Below, in pieces: positions 17,143 to 25,069 of a stretch of DNA of 64,000 bases. The stretch lies in the NCBI GenBank assembly GCA_963618065.1, contig CAVERH010000001.1, positions 1 through 64,000 of the forward strand, in the 5' to 3' direction. Position numbers and translations under genes: made by a program. This stretch comes from Suilimivivens sp963618065. GTDB lineage: Bacteria > Bacillota > Clostridia > Lachnospirales > Lachnospiraceae. The notes beneath the pieces were generated by a model. That model ran no database searches. It saw only the letters and a program-made list of their open reading frames with translations, and was not told where the DNA came from. Numbering within the stretch: position 1 is the stretch's first letter; every line of letters begins with the position of its first letter.

Positions 17143-17901
17143 TTACATTTTTTTAAGCTCTTCAAAGAAGGAGGTCGGGTTCACCTCAGCATAGCACTGG
17201 GAACACATACCTTCGATGACCGCACCGTTATTGATCTGTACGGATTTAGACTTGATGTTACCCATAACGATTGCGGATGCATCCAGGATAACCGGTCCTT
17301 TGACATCGATGTCACCCTTGACGGCTCCTGCAATCACGGCACTTGTTGCATAAAGATTGCCAATGATGACGGAGCTCTGTCCTACCTTGATGGTACCGTT
17401 ACTGTGGATCTCACCGGTAATCCTCGCCCCTTCCGCAAACACTTCGACCGCACGGGAATTTCCCTGAATCGTTCCTGTAATGTTCAGCTTTCCTAACGCT
17501 TCCACATCTCCTACAATGCTACCGCGGATATCAAGGGCTCCCTCTGTTGCAATATTACCATTGATAATCATGCTATCCATAATAACAGAAACTTCATCAT
17601 TCGCTACTTTGTTGGAAGTACGCTGTTCAAAACAGGGTTTTTCAGGAACAACAGGCGCTACATAAACCCCTTCTTCCTCCTCTTCCTCCTCTTCCTCCTC
17701 TTCCGGCTCTGTGTCATCCACATGCTCCAGCATTGCACTTAAATCTGCATGGAAGTTATTGACGGTCTGAGGTTCCTTTTCTTCCTCCTGTACTTCCACT
17801 CCGGACTCTGCTTCTGCCTCTTTTACATCAGCTCCGTCCTCCGGAATCAGTTCATTTACTGCCTGTGATAAATCTTCCTTTAAATCTGAGAAAAAACCCA
17901 T
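17143..17901 (-). CDS. Bactofilin family polymer-forming protein
   Basis: The central part (about residues 95-210) is a bactofilin domain: short imperfect repeats of the form G-x-I-x-G-x-V that build a right-handed beta helix and assemble into nucleotide-free filaments on the membrane. The N-terminus (GFFSDLKEDLSQAV) may be an amphipathic targeting helix. Residues about 66-80 are an almost pure Glu run, encoded by a GAGGAA-type repeat. I start at 17901 because GGAGG sits eight bases upstream of that ATG; the ATG at 17916 has none. The gene is 28 bases after a polysaccharide deacetylase; bactofilins often scaffold cell-wall enzymes, so a shared envelope role is plausible. The 252 residues are longer than average because of the acidic region. 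Confidence 0.85.
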   Translation of the reverse strand: MGFFSDLKEDLSQAVNELIPEDGADVKEAEAESGVEVQEEEKEPQTVNNFHADLSAMLEHVDDTEPEEEEEEEEEEEGVYVAPVVPEKPCFEQRTSNKVANDEVSVIMDSMIINGNIATEGALDIRGSIVGDVEALGKLNITGTIQGNSRAVEVFAEGARITGEIHSNGTIKVGQSSVIIGNLYATSAVIAGAVKGDIDVKGPVILDASAIVMGNIKSKSVQINNGAVIEGMCSQCYAEVNPTSFFEELKKM

Positions 17902-17928
17902 TTTCAAACCCTCCATTCGCTTTTGTTA

Positions 17929-18852
17929 TTACTTCTCAGGCGCCGCAATATGCTGTACGGGCACAGTTTCATCCGTAATTGGTAAAATCCCGGTATCTCC
18001 CCGTTCCTGAACAGCTTCAATAATCTGCGGAAGCGCCTCTACAGTTGTTCCCTTATTGGATGCATCATGCATCAGGATCACACTCTCCTTCTGCTTCTCG
18101 ATTCCGGAAAGACAATTACTTACAATCGTTTCCGCCGGAAGGGTACGTGACACAGCATCCCCCGATGCCACATTCCAGTCAAAATAAGTGATTCCGATAT
18201 CAGTGAGATATTTAATCAGCTCCTGCATATCGACCTTGCTCACCGTATTCGAGCTGCCGCCCGGGAAACGGTAGATACGTGGCCATACACCCGTTATTTC
18301 GTACAGGTATTCCTGCAAAGAATTCAGATCCTTTGCAAAAGCTTCCTTCGATTCATAAATTTCATCGTACTGATGACTGTAGGAGTGCATCGCCAGAGTA
18401 TGCCCTTCGTCTACGATCCGCTGATAAGCCTTCACAGACCGTTCATCCGTCTTTCCCACAACAAAGAACGTGGCCTTCACGTCATATTCTTTTAAAATGT
18501 CCAGAATCTGATCCGTATTACTGCTCGGTCCATCATCAAAGGTAAGATATACCTGCCTCTCACTGCCCTTTTCCGGATCCGTTTTCGCAGGCTCTGCTTC
18601 CTCTGCATCTGTTTCCGTATTCCGCACAGACTCTTCGACCTTTGTCATCTCATAGATACCGGAGTCCTCTTTCTCCAGGGTTTCCACAGGGATCTGTTCC
18701 CTTAATGCCGAAACCTGTTTTTTTAACTGAAATACCCGTACAGAAAGTACAATACAGGAAATGAGCGGAATCAGAATTGCAAGGGCAACGACTCCCAAAA
18801 TCATTTTTTTCAACCGTTTCACACGCTGCAAACGATTGATTTCCTTCTTCAT
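17929..18852 (-). CDS. Membrane-anchored polysaccharide deacetylase (NodB domain)
   Basis: A CE4 family enzyme of 307 residues. A basic N-terminus is followed by one transmembrane helix (about 17-42), a linker, then the NodB domain. Motif 1 is TFDDGPS with Asp106 and Asp107; the metal-binding motif HSYSH gives His156 and His160; RFPGGS is motif 3; and LMHD is the late His motif. The likely substrate is peptidoglycan N-acetylglucosamine outside the membrane, but chitin-like or other polymers are possible. An extended -10 promoter (TGATATAAT) lies 34 to 42 bases upstream, so it and the bactofilin gene can form their own unit. Confidence 0.88.
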   Translation of the reverse strand: MKKEINRLQRVKRLKKMILGVVALAILIPLISCIVLSVRVFQLKKQVSALREQIPVETLEKEDSGIYEMTKVEESVRNTETDAEEAEPAKTDPEKGSERQVYLTFDDGPSSNTDQILDILKEYDVKATFFVVGKTDERSVKAYQRIVDEGHTLAMHSYSHQYDEIYESKEAFAKDLNSLQEYLYEITGVWPRIYRFPGGSSNTVSKVDMQELIKYLTDIGITYFDWNVASGDAVSRTLPAETIVSNCLSGIEKQKESVILMHDASNKGTTVEALPQIIEAVQERGDTGILPITDETVPVQHIAAPEK

Positions 18853-18885
18853 ATTGTCATGACCTTTCCATCTGAATATAAGATC

Positions 18886-18894
18886 ATTATATCA
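18886..18894 (-). promoter_or_regulatory. Extended -10 promoter of the deacetylase gene
   Basis: Minus strand TGA-TATAAT, a complete extended -10 element, 34 bases from the start codon. The -35 region is poor, which is tolerated with an extended -10. Confidence 0.45.
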
Positions 18895-18935
18895 TGTTTT
18901 ATTTCGATAGTTCTGTTTGATTGTATCACATGTCG

Positions 18936-21233
18936 TTACTCTTTGGCAACATCTTTGGAACGCAGCATCTTCACACGGTACAGACGTTCATCTGCCTGTG
19001 TCAGTGCATGCTGCAGTGTCAATCCGCTGTCCTCATCAACCTTGCAGGCTCCTGCCGATACCGTTACATTATACGGCTTGTCACTGCTTTGGTTATGCAG
19101 ATAAAACTGATGATAAATTTCCTGTAAGACAGCTTCTCCCTCGTCCTCTTTTTCATAAATGAGGGCACAGGAAAACTCGTCACCGCCAATTCGTCCGGCA
19201 GCTCCCCTTCCCTCTACGGTTTTCCTTAAGACATCTGCGATCAGCTTTAAGGAATAATCACCTTCCTCATGCCCATAACGGTCATTGATGATCTTCAGGT
19301 TATTCATATCCACATAAATCACATAGACCGTTCCCTTTTTCTCGTTAATCATCTTCTGCGCCGCATCCATGAAGCCTCTCCGGTTCAGAATTCCGGTCAT
19401 GGAATCAATCCTTGACAGGTTATCGAGTTCAATGTTGTTCTCTTTGAGAACCGCAAGACTTTCCTCCAGCTTCTGCTGTACCTTCTCATTCGTCTTAAGA
19501 AGATCAATCATCTTTGCCGCAGAACTCATCTGATTTACCAGGAACTCTCCATTTTCAAACACCTTGTCTGTCAGGTCCATGATGACCACTCCATACAGGT
19601 TCTCATTGCTGTAAAGGGGCAGCATGACTTCAAAGAAACGCCGGTCCGGATCCACCACACTGTTCCGGAACAGCATATTTCCGCTCACCCTCTGACGGAG
19701 CTTCGGAATGGAAATCACCACTCCGTCCTTCAGATAGGCCTTCAGATAAAGATGCTCCGGGATCTCAAAGCTCTCCCTTGCCAGATGGGAAATAATCTCC
19801 GGGAAAATATACACCATTGCATTCCGGACACCGAGCCACTGCAGACGTCCGATCATCATCGTATAGCTTAAGTCATTTCCCTTTTCAAAAAGAAGGGTCT
19901 CCCTCACAAAGAGCTTCGTCTGATGGTCTTCCTTAATCTTATATTCCATATCTGCGCCCCAGCGGTTATCCATTGCCTGAAGCATCTTACAGTAAATATC
20001 CGCAAAAAGCTGTTTTAATTCACATCGCTTCTCAATCTTCGAAACACTGCTTTCCACATCACGGAAAATCTTCTGAAAGTTCGGGATCAGCACTCCCATA
20101 TCTGCATAAGTAATTGCTCCGGATGCAATGTACTCATCCACAGCCATTTCAATGCGGAACACCTGATTGCTTAACAGCTCCTCTCCCTCTGCAGCTTCCT
20201 CCAAAAGATCCACAAGACGGGTAAAGCTGTCCTTTAACCGGTAAATGACATCCGCCTGTTCCCCATCGCGGTAACGGTAATAGATGTCACCGAAATAAGC
20301 ATCGACCAGCTCACTGGCCTTTCCTGCTTCTTCCGTCACAATTTCCTGCCTGGCCTGGGCAATGGAACCTCTCCGTACAAAGTGTGTCGGAAGCTCCATA
20401 TTGCAGACACTGCGCCCTTCAATTTTGTTAAGCAGCATCTTTAATGCCACATTTCCAAGCTCCATGGGATCTGCCTTCACCGAAGACAGCGGAGGCGTTG
20501 CACGTGCCGCAAGTCTTGTATCATCAAAGCCAAGTACCGAAATATCACGTCCCGGTACGAGACCTCTTCGTTTCATCTCTTCATATAATCCTAACGCCGT
20601 ATCATCATTGACACAGAAGATTCCATCCAGATCCGGATTGTCATCCAAAAGCTTTCCTGCCTGCTGATAACATCTGCGTTCATAATTTCCATTTACATAC
20701 TGCTTTTTTTCAAAAGGAAGTCCATATTCCGCCAGAGTCTCTTCAAATACTTCCTTTCGCTCCCTGGCATCCGAATTACTTAAAGGACCACCTATCATTC
20801 CGATCTTCTTACAGTTTACCTGTTCAATCAGATAACGGAGTCCCTCACGGATTCCGATCCGGTTATCATAGTTCACCGTCGTATAACCTTCCTGACGGGA
20901 AGCAATAAGGACGCTCGGAATTCCCTCATATCGGCTTAGCATCTCCCGCATAACCTCTTCATTGGCAAAGCAGCCGATACTGCCTTCTGCCACGATAATT
21001 CCCTGAATCTGCGGAATCTTCGCATACTGAAAAATCGTATTGAACTGGTATTCATAGGTCAGCTCCTTGTCCCCGCTCATATCACGGTTCACGTATTTTC
21101 CGGGAAGTACCACAACATCCACGTCAAAGGTTCTCGCCATCTGCGCCACACCACGGCAGATCCCGATTGTGAAGTAATCCATGATGCCACCAACAAGAAC
21201 CCCGATTGTAATTCTCTCTTTCCCTTTGTCCAT
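18936..21233 (-). CDS. Sugar-binding-protein-like sensor fused to GGDEF diguanylate cyclase
   Basis: 765 residues. Residues about 1-300 resemble the ligand domain of LacI/RbsB-type proteins (ITIGVLVGGIMDYF, GLRYLIEQVNCKKIGMIGG, GIFCVNDDTALGLYEEMKRRG, ISVLGFDDTRLA) but there is no DNA-binding helix-turn-helix, no signal peptide and no membrane segment, so ligand sensing should be cytoplasmic. A long middle region (about 300-590) has possible GAF-like and helical parts and ends in a short coiled coil. The GGDEF domain follows; GGDEF itself is at 683-687, intact, so c-di-GMP synthesis is likely. The RxxD inhibitory site expected just before it is absent. It lies downstream of the MITE-like element, 47 bases from its edge. 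The PilZ protein of the flagellar operon is a possible c-di-GMP target. Confidence 0.85.
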   Translation of the reverse strand: MDKGKERITIGVLVGGIMDYFTIGICRGVAQMARTFDVDVVVLPGKYVNRDMSGDKELTYEYQFNTIFQYAKIPQIQGIIVAEGSIGCFANEEVMREMLSRYEGIPSVLIASRQEGYTTVNYDNRIGIREGLRYLIEQVNCKKIGMIGGPLSNSDARERKEVFEETLAEYGLPFEKKQYVNGNYERRCYQQAGKLLDDNPDLDGIFCVNDDTALGLYEEMKRRGLVPGRDISVLGFDDTRLAARATPPLSSVKADPMELGNVALKMLLNKIEGRSVCNMELPTHFVRRGSIAQARQEIVTEEAGKASELVDAYFGDIYYRYRDGEQADVIYRLKDSFTRLVDLLEEAAEGEELLSNQVFRIEMAVDEYIASGAITYADMGVLIPNFQKIFRDVESSVSKIEKRCELKQLFADIYCKMLQAMDNRWGADMEYKIKEDHQTKLFVRETLLFEKGNDLSYTMMIGRLQWLGVRNAMVYIFPEIISHLARESFEIPEHLYLKAYLKDGVVISIPKLRQRVSGNMLFRNSVVDPDRRFFEVMLPLYSNENLYGVVIMDLTDKVFENGEFLVNQMSSAAKMIDLLKTNEKVQQKLEESLAVLKENNIELDNLSRIDSMTGILNRRGFMDAAQKMINEKKGTVYVIYVDMNNLKIINDRYGHEEGDYSLKLIADVLRKTVEGRGAAGRIGGDEFSCALIYEKEDEGEAVLQEIYHQFYLHNQSSDKPYNVTVSAGACKVDEDSGLTLQHALTQADERLYRVKMLRSKDVAKE

Positions 21234-21280
21234 ACATTATGCCTCCCAAAGAAAATAATTGCCTTAAGAGCCTTGCTATC

Positions 21281-21427
21281 ATTATACGTAACCGTTCAGT
21301 GCCTTCACAGTTACGTTGCAAAATCCATTCCAAATCGGCTTCGCCGATGGGATTTTGCATTACTGAATCATGTTCTTACGGTCTCAGCAGCAAATGCTTC
21401 GACCTGTTCTGAATAGTTACAATTATA
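21281..21427. mobile_element. 135-base MITE-like element with TIRs and 6-base duplication
   Basis: CGTAACCGTTCAG at 21287-21299 is the inverted counterpart of CTGAATAGTTACA at 21409-21421 (10 of 13 positions match). The two ends are directly flanked by ATTATA at 21281-21286 and 21422-21427. The interior holds a strong hairpin at 21318-21358 and no coding frame. Terminal inverted repeats plus an identical flanking hexamer are what a non-autonomous transposon leaves behind. Both copies of the duplication read TATAAT on the minus strand, the coding strand of the GGDEF gene. Confidence 0.55.
21318..21358. other. Strong stem-loop inside the MITE-like element
   Basis: GCAAAATCC (21318-21326) pairs with GGATTTTGC (21350-21358); an inner perfect stem ATCGGC/GCCGAT closes on the loop TTC. 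The seven-base side bulge lies on one strand only. There is no T run on either side, so it is not a classical terminator. Confidence 0.7.
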
Positions 21428-21485
21428 CAAAATCTCAGCCCAAAAGGGAACTGCCTGTTAAGAAAATCCACACAATACTAAAATA

Positions 21486-22286
21486 CTAAAATGGTTCCGG
21501 CTCTGCACGGTACAGCTTACTTACCTTAATGCAGATCAGGATTACCGCAGCAAGCAGTACTCCCTCCAGAACAAGGAGTCCTGCAAAGCTGCTTCCCAGA
21601 TATCCGGATAAAATCACGGTAACCGCATCTACCGCAAAGTGAATTCCAACGGCAATTCCGTAAAACCTCATCTGCTTTTCCTTCACTGCACGGTATACCA
21701 GATAAGAAAGTGCAACCTGCAGCAGCATGGCAGAAATCCGTTCCACACCGGCAAAGAAAAACTGATACGACGGAAGTGTCCAGAGTGCAGACAACTGTTC
21801 GATGGCGGCTGCGGTTGTGGCATCATCCAGTCCGGCAAAAAGACTGTCAAGACCATTCCGGTTAATCATCAATGCCACCATCAGATTGCTGATGTAGGAC
21901 ATTCCTACGAGCATGACCGCTTCCATTCCTCCATGTCCGACACCATACATCAGAGAGTTTTCTTTCGTAAGGGACTTCTTCATATAAAACCGCATGGCAA
22001 GATAACGTCCGGTTTCCTCAAAAAGTCCTGCTGCAAGTCCGCCATACAGGCCATACAGCCAGATATTTCCGGTAATCACAGCTCCGGTTGCGCCAAGAAC
22101 CGCCTTATGCATCAGAGATTCCAATACTAATACAAAAAACGCAAAAGCCGCTGCACCGATCACGGCCGGATAGAGCTTTGCATGAAATTTCTTCACTGCC
22201 AGAAAGCACAGGAAAACCGGTCCTCCGATCGAAACAAACATGGTAAAAACAATCGCCAGAATGGTCAGGGTTGATACATGATACAT
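21486..22286 (-). CDS. YhfC family intramembrane metalloprotease
   Basis: 266 residues, about seven hydrophobic segments, resembling the YhfC family of putative glutamate-type intramembrane proteases. The motifs are FEETGRY (Glu90, Glu91, Arg94), GVGHGGMEA (His118, Glu122), and a late His in GIHFAVDAV, matching the motif order seen in the related CPBP proteins. Substrate unknown. The gene starts after two hairpins that should end the rpsB-tsf message, and no clear promoter is visible between them and the start, so its expression source is uncertain. GGAGAGG upstream is a good ribosome binding site for the chosen start. Confidence 0.8.
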   Translation of the reverse strand: MYHVSTLTILAIVFTMFVSIGGPVFLCFLAVKKFHAKLYPAVIGAAAFAFFVLVLESLMHKAVLGATGAVITGNIWLYGLYGGLAAGLFEETGRYLAMRFYMKKSLTKENSLMYGVGHGGMEAVMLVGMSYISNLMVALMINRNGLDSLFAGLDDATTAAAIEQLSALWTLPSYQFFFAGVERISAMLLQVALSYLVYRAVKEKQMRFYGIAVGIHFAVDAVTVILSGYLGSSFAGLLVLEGVLLAAVILICIKVSKLYRAEPEPF

Positions 22287-22311
22287 TCTTTCTTTCTCCT
22301 CTCCAAAAACT

Positions 22312-22336
22312 CAAAAACGATCCACTGGATCATTTT
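22312..22336 (-). terminator. Second hairpin downstream of tsf
   Basis: On the minus strand GATCC-AGT-GGATC followed by GTTTTTG, only about 20 bases before the YhfC start. The short stem (5 base pairs, extendable by A-T pairs) makes it a weak or backup terminator. Confidence 0.4.
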
Positions 22337-22356
22337 CTCATATGCATGACAACAAC

Positions 22357-22392
22357 AAGGACCGATTTGTCATTTCTGCGAAATCGGTCCTT
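22357..22392 (-). terminator. Terminator of rpsB-tsf
   Basis: A perfect 12-base-pair stem: AAGGACCGATTT and AAATCGGTCCTT around a 12-base loop, about 60 bases past the tsf stop. The tract that follows on the minus strand is GTTGTTG, only moderately T-rich. Confidence 0.65.
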
Positions 22393-22450
22393 TAGTCTTT
22401 TATCTTATGCACAAATGCAGATATAACTGCCTGATATTATTTTATATCTC

Positions 22451-23389
22451 TTATAAACCGGCCTGTGCTGCAACCTCTGCTGCGAAGTCATCAACCTTCT
22501 TCTCAAGGCCTTCACCGGTTTCAAAACGTACAAACTTCTTAACGGAAAGCTTTGCACCATTTTCCTTTGCAACCTGTGCAAGGTACTGTGCTACGGTCTG
22601 CTTGCCATCTTCTGCCTTAACATAAGGCTGCTCAAGAAGACATACCTCCTTTAATTCCTTATTAAGACGTCCAACAACAGCACCTTCGATTACCTTCTCC
22701 GGCTTACCGGCCATCTTAGGATCGTTTGCGATCTGAGCCATAAGGATTTCTTTCTCATGAGCCTTGTATTCTTCCGATACATCATCGGTAGATACATACT
22801 TCGGAGAAAGTGCTGCGATCTGCATTGCAACATTGGTCATAGCTTCCTTAACTGCATCGTTTACAGCGTCAGTCTCAGCCTCTACGATAACACCGATACG
22901 TCCGCCGCCATGAGTATAGGAAACAACACATCCGTTGTCAGCAACAACCTTCTCAAATCTTCTGATGTTGAGGTTCTCGCCGATCTTAGCGATCTGTGCA
23001 ACTAATGCTTCCTTAACGGTAATGGAATTATCCTGATTCCACTTTTCAGCCATGAATGCATCCATGTCTGCTGCGGAAGATTCTACTGCCTGATCTGCAA
23101 CTGCTGCAACAAAGCTCTGGAATACTTCGTTCTTAGCAACGAAGTCTGTTTCGGAGTTTACTTCTACAACTGCTGCTGTCCTGTCATCCTTAAGTACAAC
23201 CTTGCAAAGACCTTCTGCTGCAATTCTTCCGGCCTTCTTCTCAGCCTTAGCCTGACCATTCTTACGAAGATACTCTACTGCTGCATCCATATCTCCATCG
23301 GTTTCGCCAAGTGCTTTCTTACAATCCATCATACCTGCTCCGGTAAGTTCTCTTAAGTCCTTAACCATTGCTGCTGTAATATTTGCCAT
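22451..23389 (-). CDS. tsf: Translation elongation factor Ts
   Basis: The guanine nucleotide exchange factor of EF-Tu. Start at 23389 (MANITAAMVKDLRELTGAGMMDCKKAL, written here only as the family N-terminus) because AGGACAGG lies upstream and EF-Ts proteins begin at this point; the longer frame to 23431 would run into rpsB. The N-terminal UBA-like domain has TGAGMMDCKKAL, and SETDFVAKN near residue 76-84 is the EF-Tu contact motif. The 312 residues are typical. It follows rpsB after 31 bases and is the last gene of this two-gene unit. Confidence 0.97.
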   Translation of the reverse strand: MANITAAMVKDLRELTGAGMMDCKKALGETDGDMDAAVEYLRKNGQAKAEKKAGRIAAEGLCKVVLKDDRTAAVVEVNSETDFVAKNEVFQSFVAAVADQAVESSAADMDAFMAEKWNQDNSITVKEALVAQIAKIGENLNIRRFEKVVADNGCVVSYTHGGGRIGVIVEAETDAVNDAVKEAMTNVAMQIAALSPKYVSTDDVSEEYKAHEKEILMAQIANDPKMAGKPEKVIEGAVVGRLNKELKEVCLLEQPYVKAEDGKQTVAQYLAQVAKENGAKLSVKKFVRFETGEGLEKKVDDFAAEVAAQAGL

Positions 23390-23420
23390 GTGTATATACC
23401 TGTCCTTTCCCTGAAATAAA

Positions 23421-24188
23421 TTATTCAGCATCTGCTGCCACTTCTTCTACATCGGTAGCTTCTACTTCTGCATCAGCGTTTGCATCTGCTGCGGTAAGAG
23501 ATTCCTCACCCTGGTTTGCTTCGATAACTGCATCAGCCATCTTGGAAACGATCAGCTTAACGGCTCTGATTGCATCATCATTACCAGGAATGATGTAATC
23601 CAGTTCTTCCGGATCACAGTTGGTATCGCCGATACCGATTAAGGTAATTCCAAGGGAATGAGCTTCCTGTACACAGATTCTTTCCTTCTTAGGATCTACT
23701 ACGAAGATTGCATCCGGAATTCTGGTCATATTCTTGATACCGCCAAGGTTCTTCTCAAGCTTTTCCCATTCCTTCTTTAATGCAATAACTTCCTTCTTGG
23801 GAAGAACATCAAAGGTTCCATCCTCGGACATGGTTTCAATTGCTCTTAATCTCTCGATTCTGCTCTGGATGGTCTTGAAGTTGGTAAGCATACCACCTAA
23901 CCATCTCTCATTTACATAGTACATTCCGCAACGCTCAGCTTCTGTCTTAACAGCGTCCTGTGCCTGCTTCTTGGTACCAACGAAAAGAATGGTTCCGCCC
24001 TGTGCAGCAATTTCAAATACTGCTCTGTAAGCTTCATCTACTTTGCCTACAGACTTCTGTAAGTCGATAATGTGAATACCATTTCTTTCGGTGAAGATGT
24101 AAGGAGCCATCTTAGGGTTCCATCTTCTTGTCTGATGTCCGAAATGAACACCGGCTTCGAGTAACTGCTTCATTGAAATAACGCTCAT
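23421..24188 (-). CDS. rpsB: 30S ribosomal protein S2
   Basis: 255 residues; the body VHFGHQTRRWNPKMAPYIF and the region FVVDPKKERICVQEAHSLG are diagnostic of S2. The start at 24188 has GGAGG eight bases upstream; the ATG at 24203 does not. The C-terminal 25 residues are rich in Ala, Asp and Glu, an extension common in Clostridia. It has its own promoter (24332-24360) and a leader of about 140 bases with a three-way-junction-like fold, the usual setting for autogenous control of a ribosomal protein gene. Confidence 0.97.
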   Translation of the reverse strand: MSVISMKQLLEAGVHFGHQTRRWNPKMAPYIFTERNGIHIIDLQKSVGKVDEAYRAVFEIAAQGGTILFVGTKKQAQDAVKTEAERCGMYYVNERWLGGMLTNFKTIQSRIERLRAIETMSEDGTFDVLPKKEVIALKKEWEKLEKNLGGIKNMTRIPDAIFVVDPKKERICVQEAHSLGITLIGIGDTNCDPEELDYIIPGNDDAIRAVKLIVSKMADAVIEANQGEESLTAADANADAEVEATDVEEVAADAE

Positions 24189-24217
24189 GTTTCTTTCCTC
24201 CATTTGGTTAGACTTCC

Positions 24218-24283
24218 GTATATTTTCATACTTTCGTACGCTGCAAACCTCCGAGCATGAGGCACCATTCAGCCAAAATATAC
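24218..24283 (-). ncRNA. Structured rpsB leader RNA (candidate three-way junction)
   Basis: Minus strand. Closing stem P1: GTATATTTT (24283-24275) with AAAATATAC (24226-24218), nine perfect pairs. Inside, P3 is CGTAC-GAAA-GTATG (24240-24227), a GNRA-capped stem that stacks directly on P1. P2 is formed by CTG/CAG and CCTC/GAGG within 24241-24274. The element ends about 30 bases before the rpsB start codon and just ahead of its ribosome binding site. An S2-binding autoregulatory leader is the obvious hypothesis; I do not recognise it as a named family. Confidence 0.5.
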
Positions 24284-24331
24284 GTGATTAATAGTTTCTG
24301 CTGCGAAGCTTCTCACAATCGCAACGCTGAT

Positions 24332-24360
24332 ATTCTATCATATCACATACCAGATTGCAA
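24332..24360 (-). promoter_or_regulatory. Sigma-A promoter of rpsB-tsf
   Basis: Minus strand TTGCAA (24360-24355), 17-base spacer, TAGAAT (24337-24332). It lies within 40 bases of the end of the last flagellar-operon gene and gives a leader of about 137 bases. Confidence 0.75.
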
Positions 24361-24370
24361 GATAGATTTT

Positions 24371-25060
24371 CTACTGGCACAACAGCTTTGCAATTTCTTC
24401 CCTGGTGGATCCCATCGGGATCTTATGGACTCCGGCACGGAGCTTCGTGTGATACCCGTTGTCACAAAGATAGGCATCATATTCCGCCGCATCATCAATG
24501 AGACCCGACTGTTCTAACTTACTGCTGATAGTGTAAGAGCCTTCGCCGGGATTTATCGTAATGTCCACGATCTCCTTCGTTTCCGCTGCCGTTTCGCTTC
24601 CGGCTTCCGGCACTGCGCTTGCCTCCGGTAATGCACTGGCTTCCGGCGCCGCACTGGCTGTTGGTTCTACATCCGGTGTCGGTTCTGCCGCATCCACAGC
24701 CGGTTCTGCACTTGTTTCCGGTGATGCACCGACTTCTGGTATTGCACTGGCTGTTGGTTCAGCCCCCGGTGTCGTTTCACTGCTTACTTCCGGTTCTGCA
24801 TCTGCTTTATCCGCTGTATCATCCTTAAGTTCCGGATCGGCATCATCCTTAAGCTGCGGATCGTCCGTGGCTTCTGCCTCCTGCTGCGCGGCAGCTTCCG
24901 CTACGGTAACAGGTTCCTCCACCATTCCAAGTGCTCTTGCCCGTTCTTTAATTTCTTCATTACTTAATGTTTCTTTCCGACTGCCAAGTCCGATTCCGAG
25001 AATCAGGGACGTGACAACAATGCCGACTCCCAATCCTCTTAAATAATATTTCAAGTTCAT
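24371..25060 (-). CDS. MltG/YceG-like domain protein lacking the catalytic part
   Basis: 229 residues. Residues about 8-27 form one transmembrane helix. A long low-complexity stretch of Glu, Ala, Pro, Ser and Thr (about 55-165) follows, built of imperfect short repeats. The C-terminal 60 residues (SKLEQSGLIDDAAEYDAYL, LRAGVHKIPMGST, EEIAKLL) look like the LysM-like N-terminal module of the endolytic transglycosylase MltG, but the catalytic domain with its Glu is missing. It may bind glycan outside the membrane. Placed 10 bases after the DUF6115 gene and just before the rpsB promoter, it seems to be the last gene of the flagellar operon. The composition-biased middle is likely a wall-spanning spacer. 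Confidence 0.65.
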   Translation of the reverse strand: MNLKYYLRGLGVGIVVTSLILGIGLGSRKETLSNEEIKERARALGMVEEPVTVAEAAAQQEAEATDDPQLKDDADPELKDDTADKADAEPEVSSETTPGAEPTASAIPEVGASPETSAEPAVDAAEPTPDVEPTASAAPEASALPEASAVPEAGSETAAETKEIVDITINPGEGSYTISSKLEQSGLIDDAAEYDAYLCDNGYHTKLRAGVHKIPMGSTREEIAKLLCQ

Positions 25061-25069
25061 GGTGCTCTG

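Noticed and set aside
24561..25046. Plus-strand frame of 161 residues rich in Ser, Ala and Gly
   Set aside because: It is the mirror of the repeat-rich spacer of the MltG-like gene and has no features of its own.
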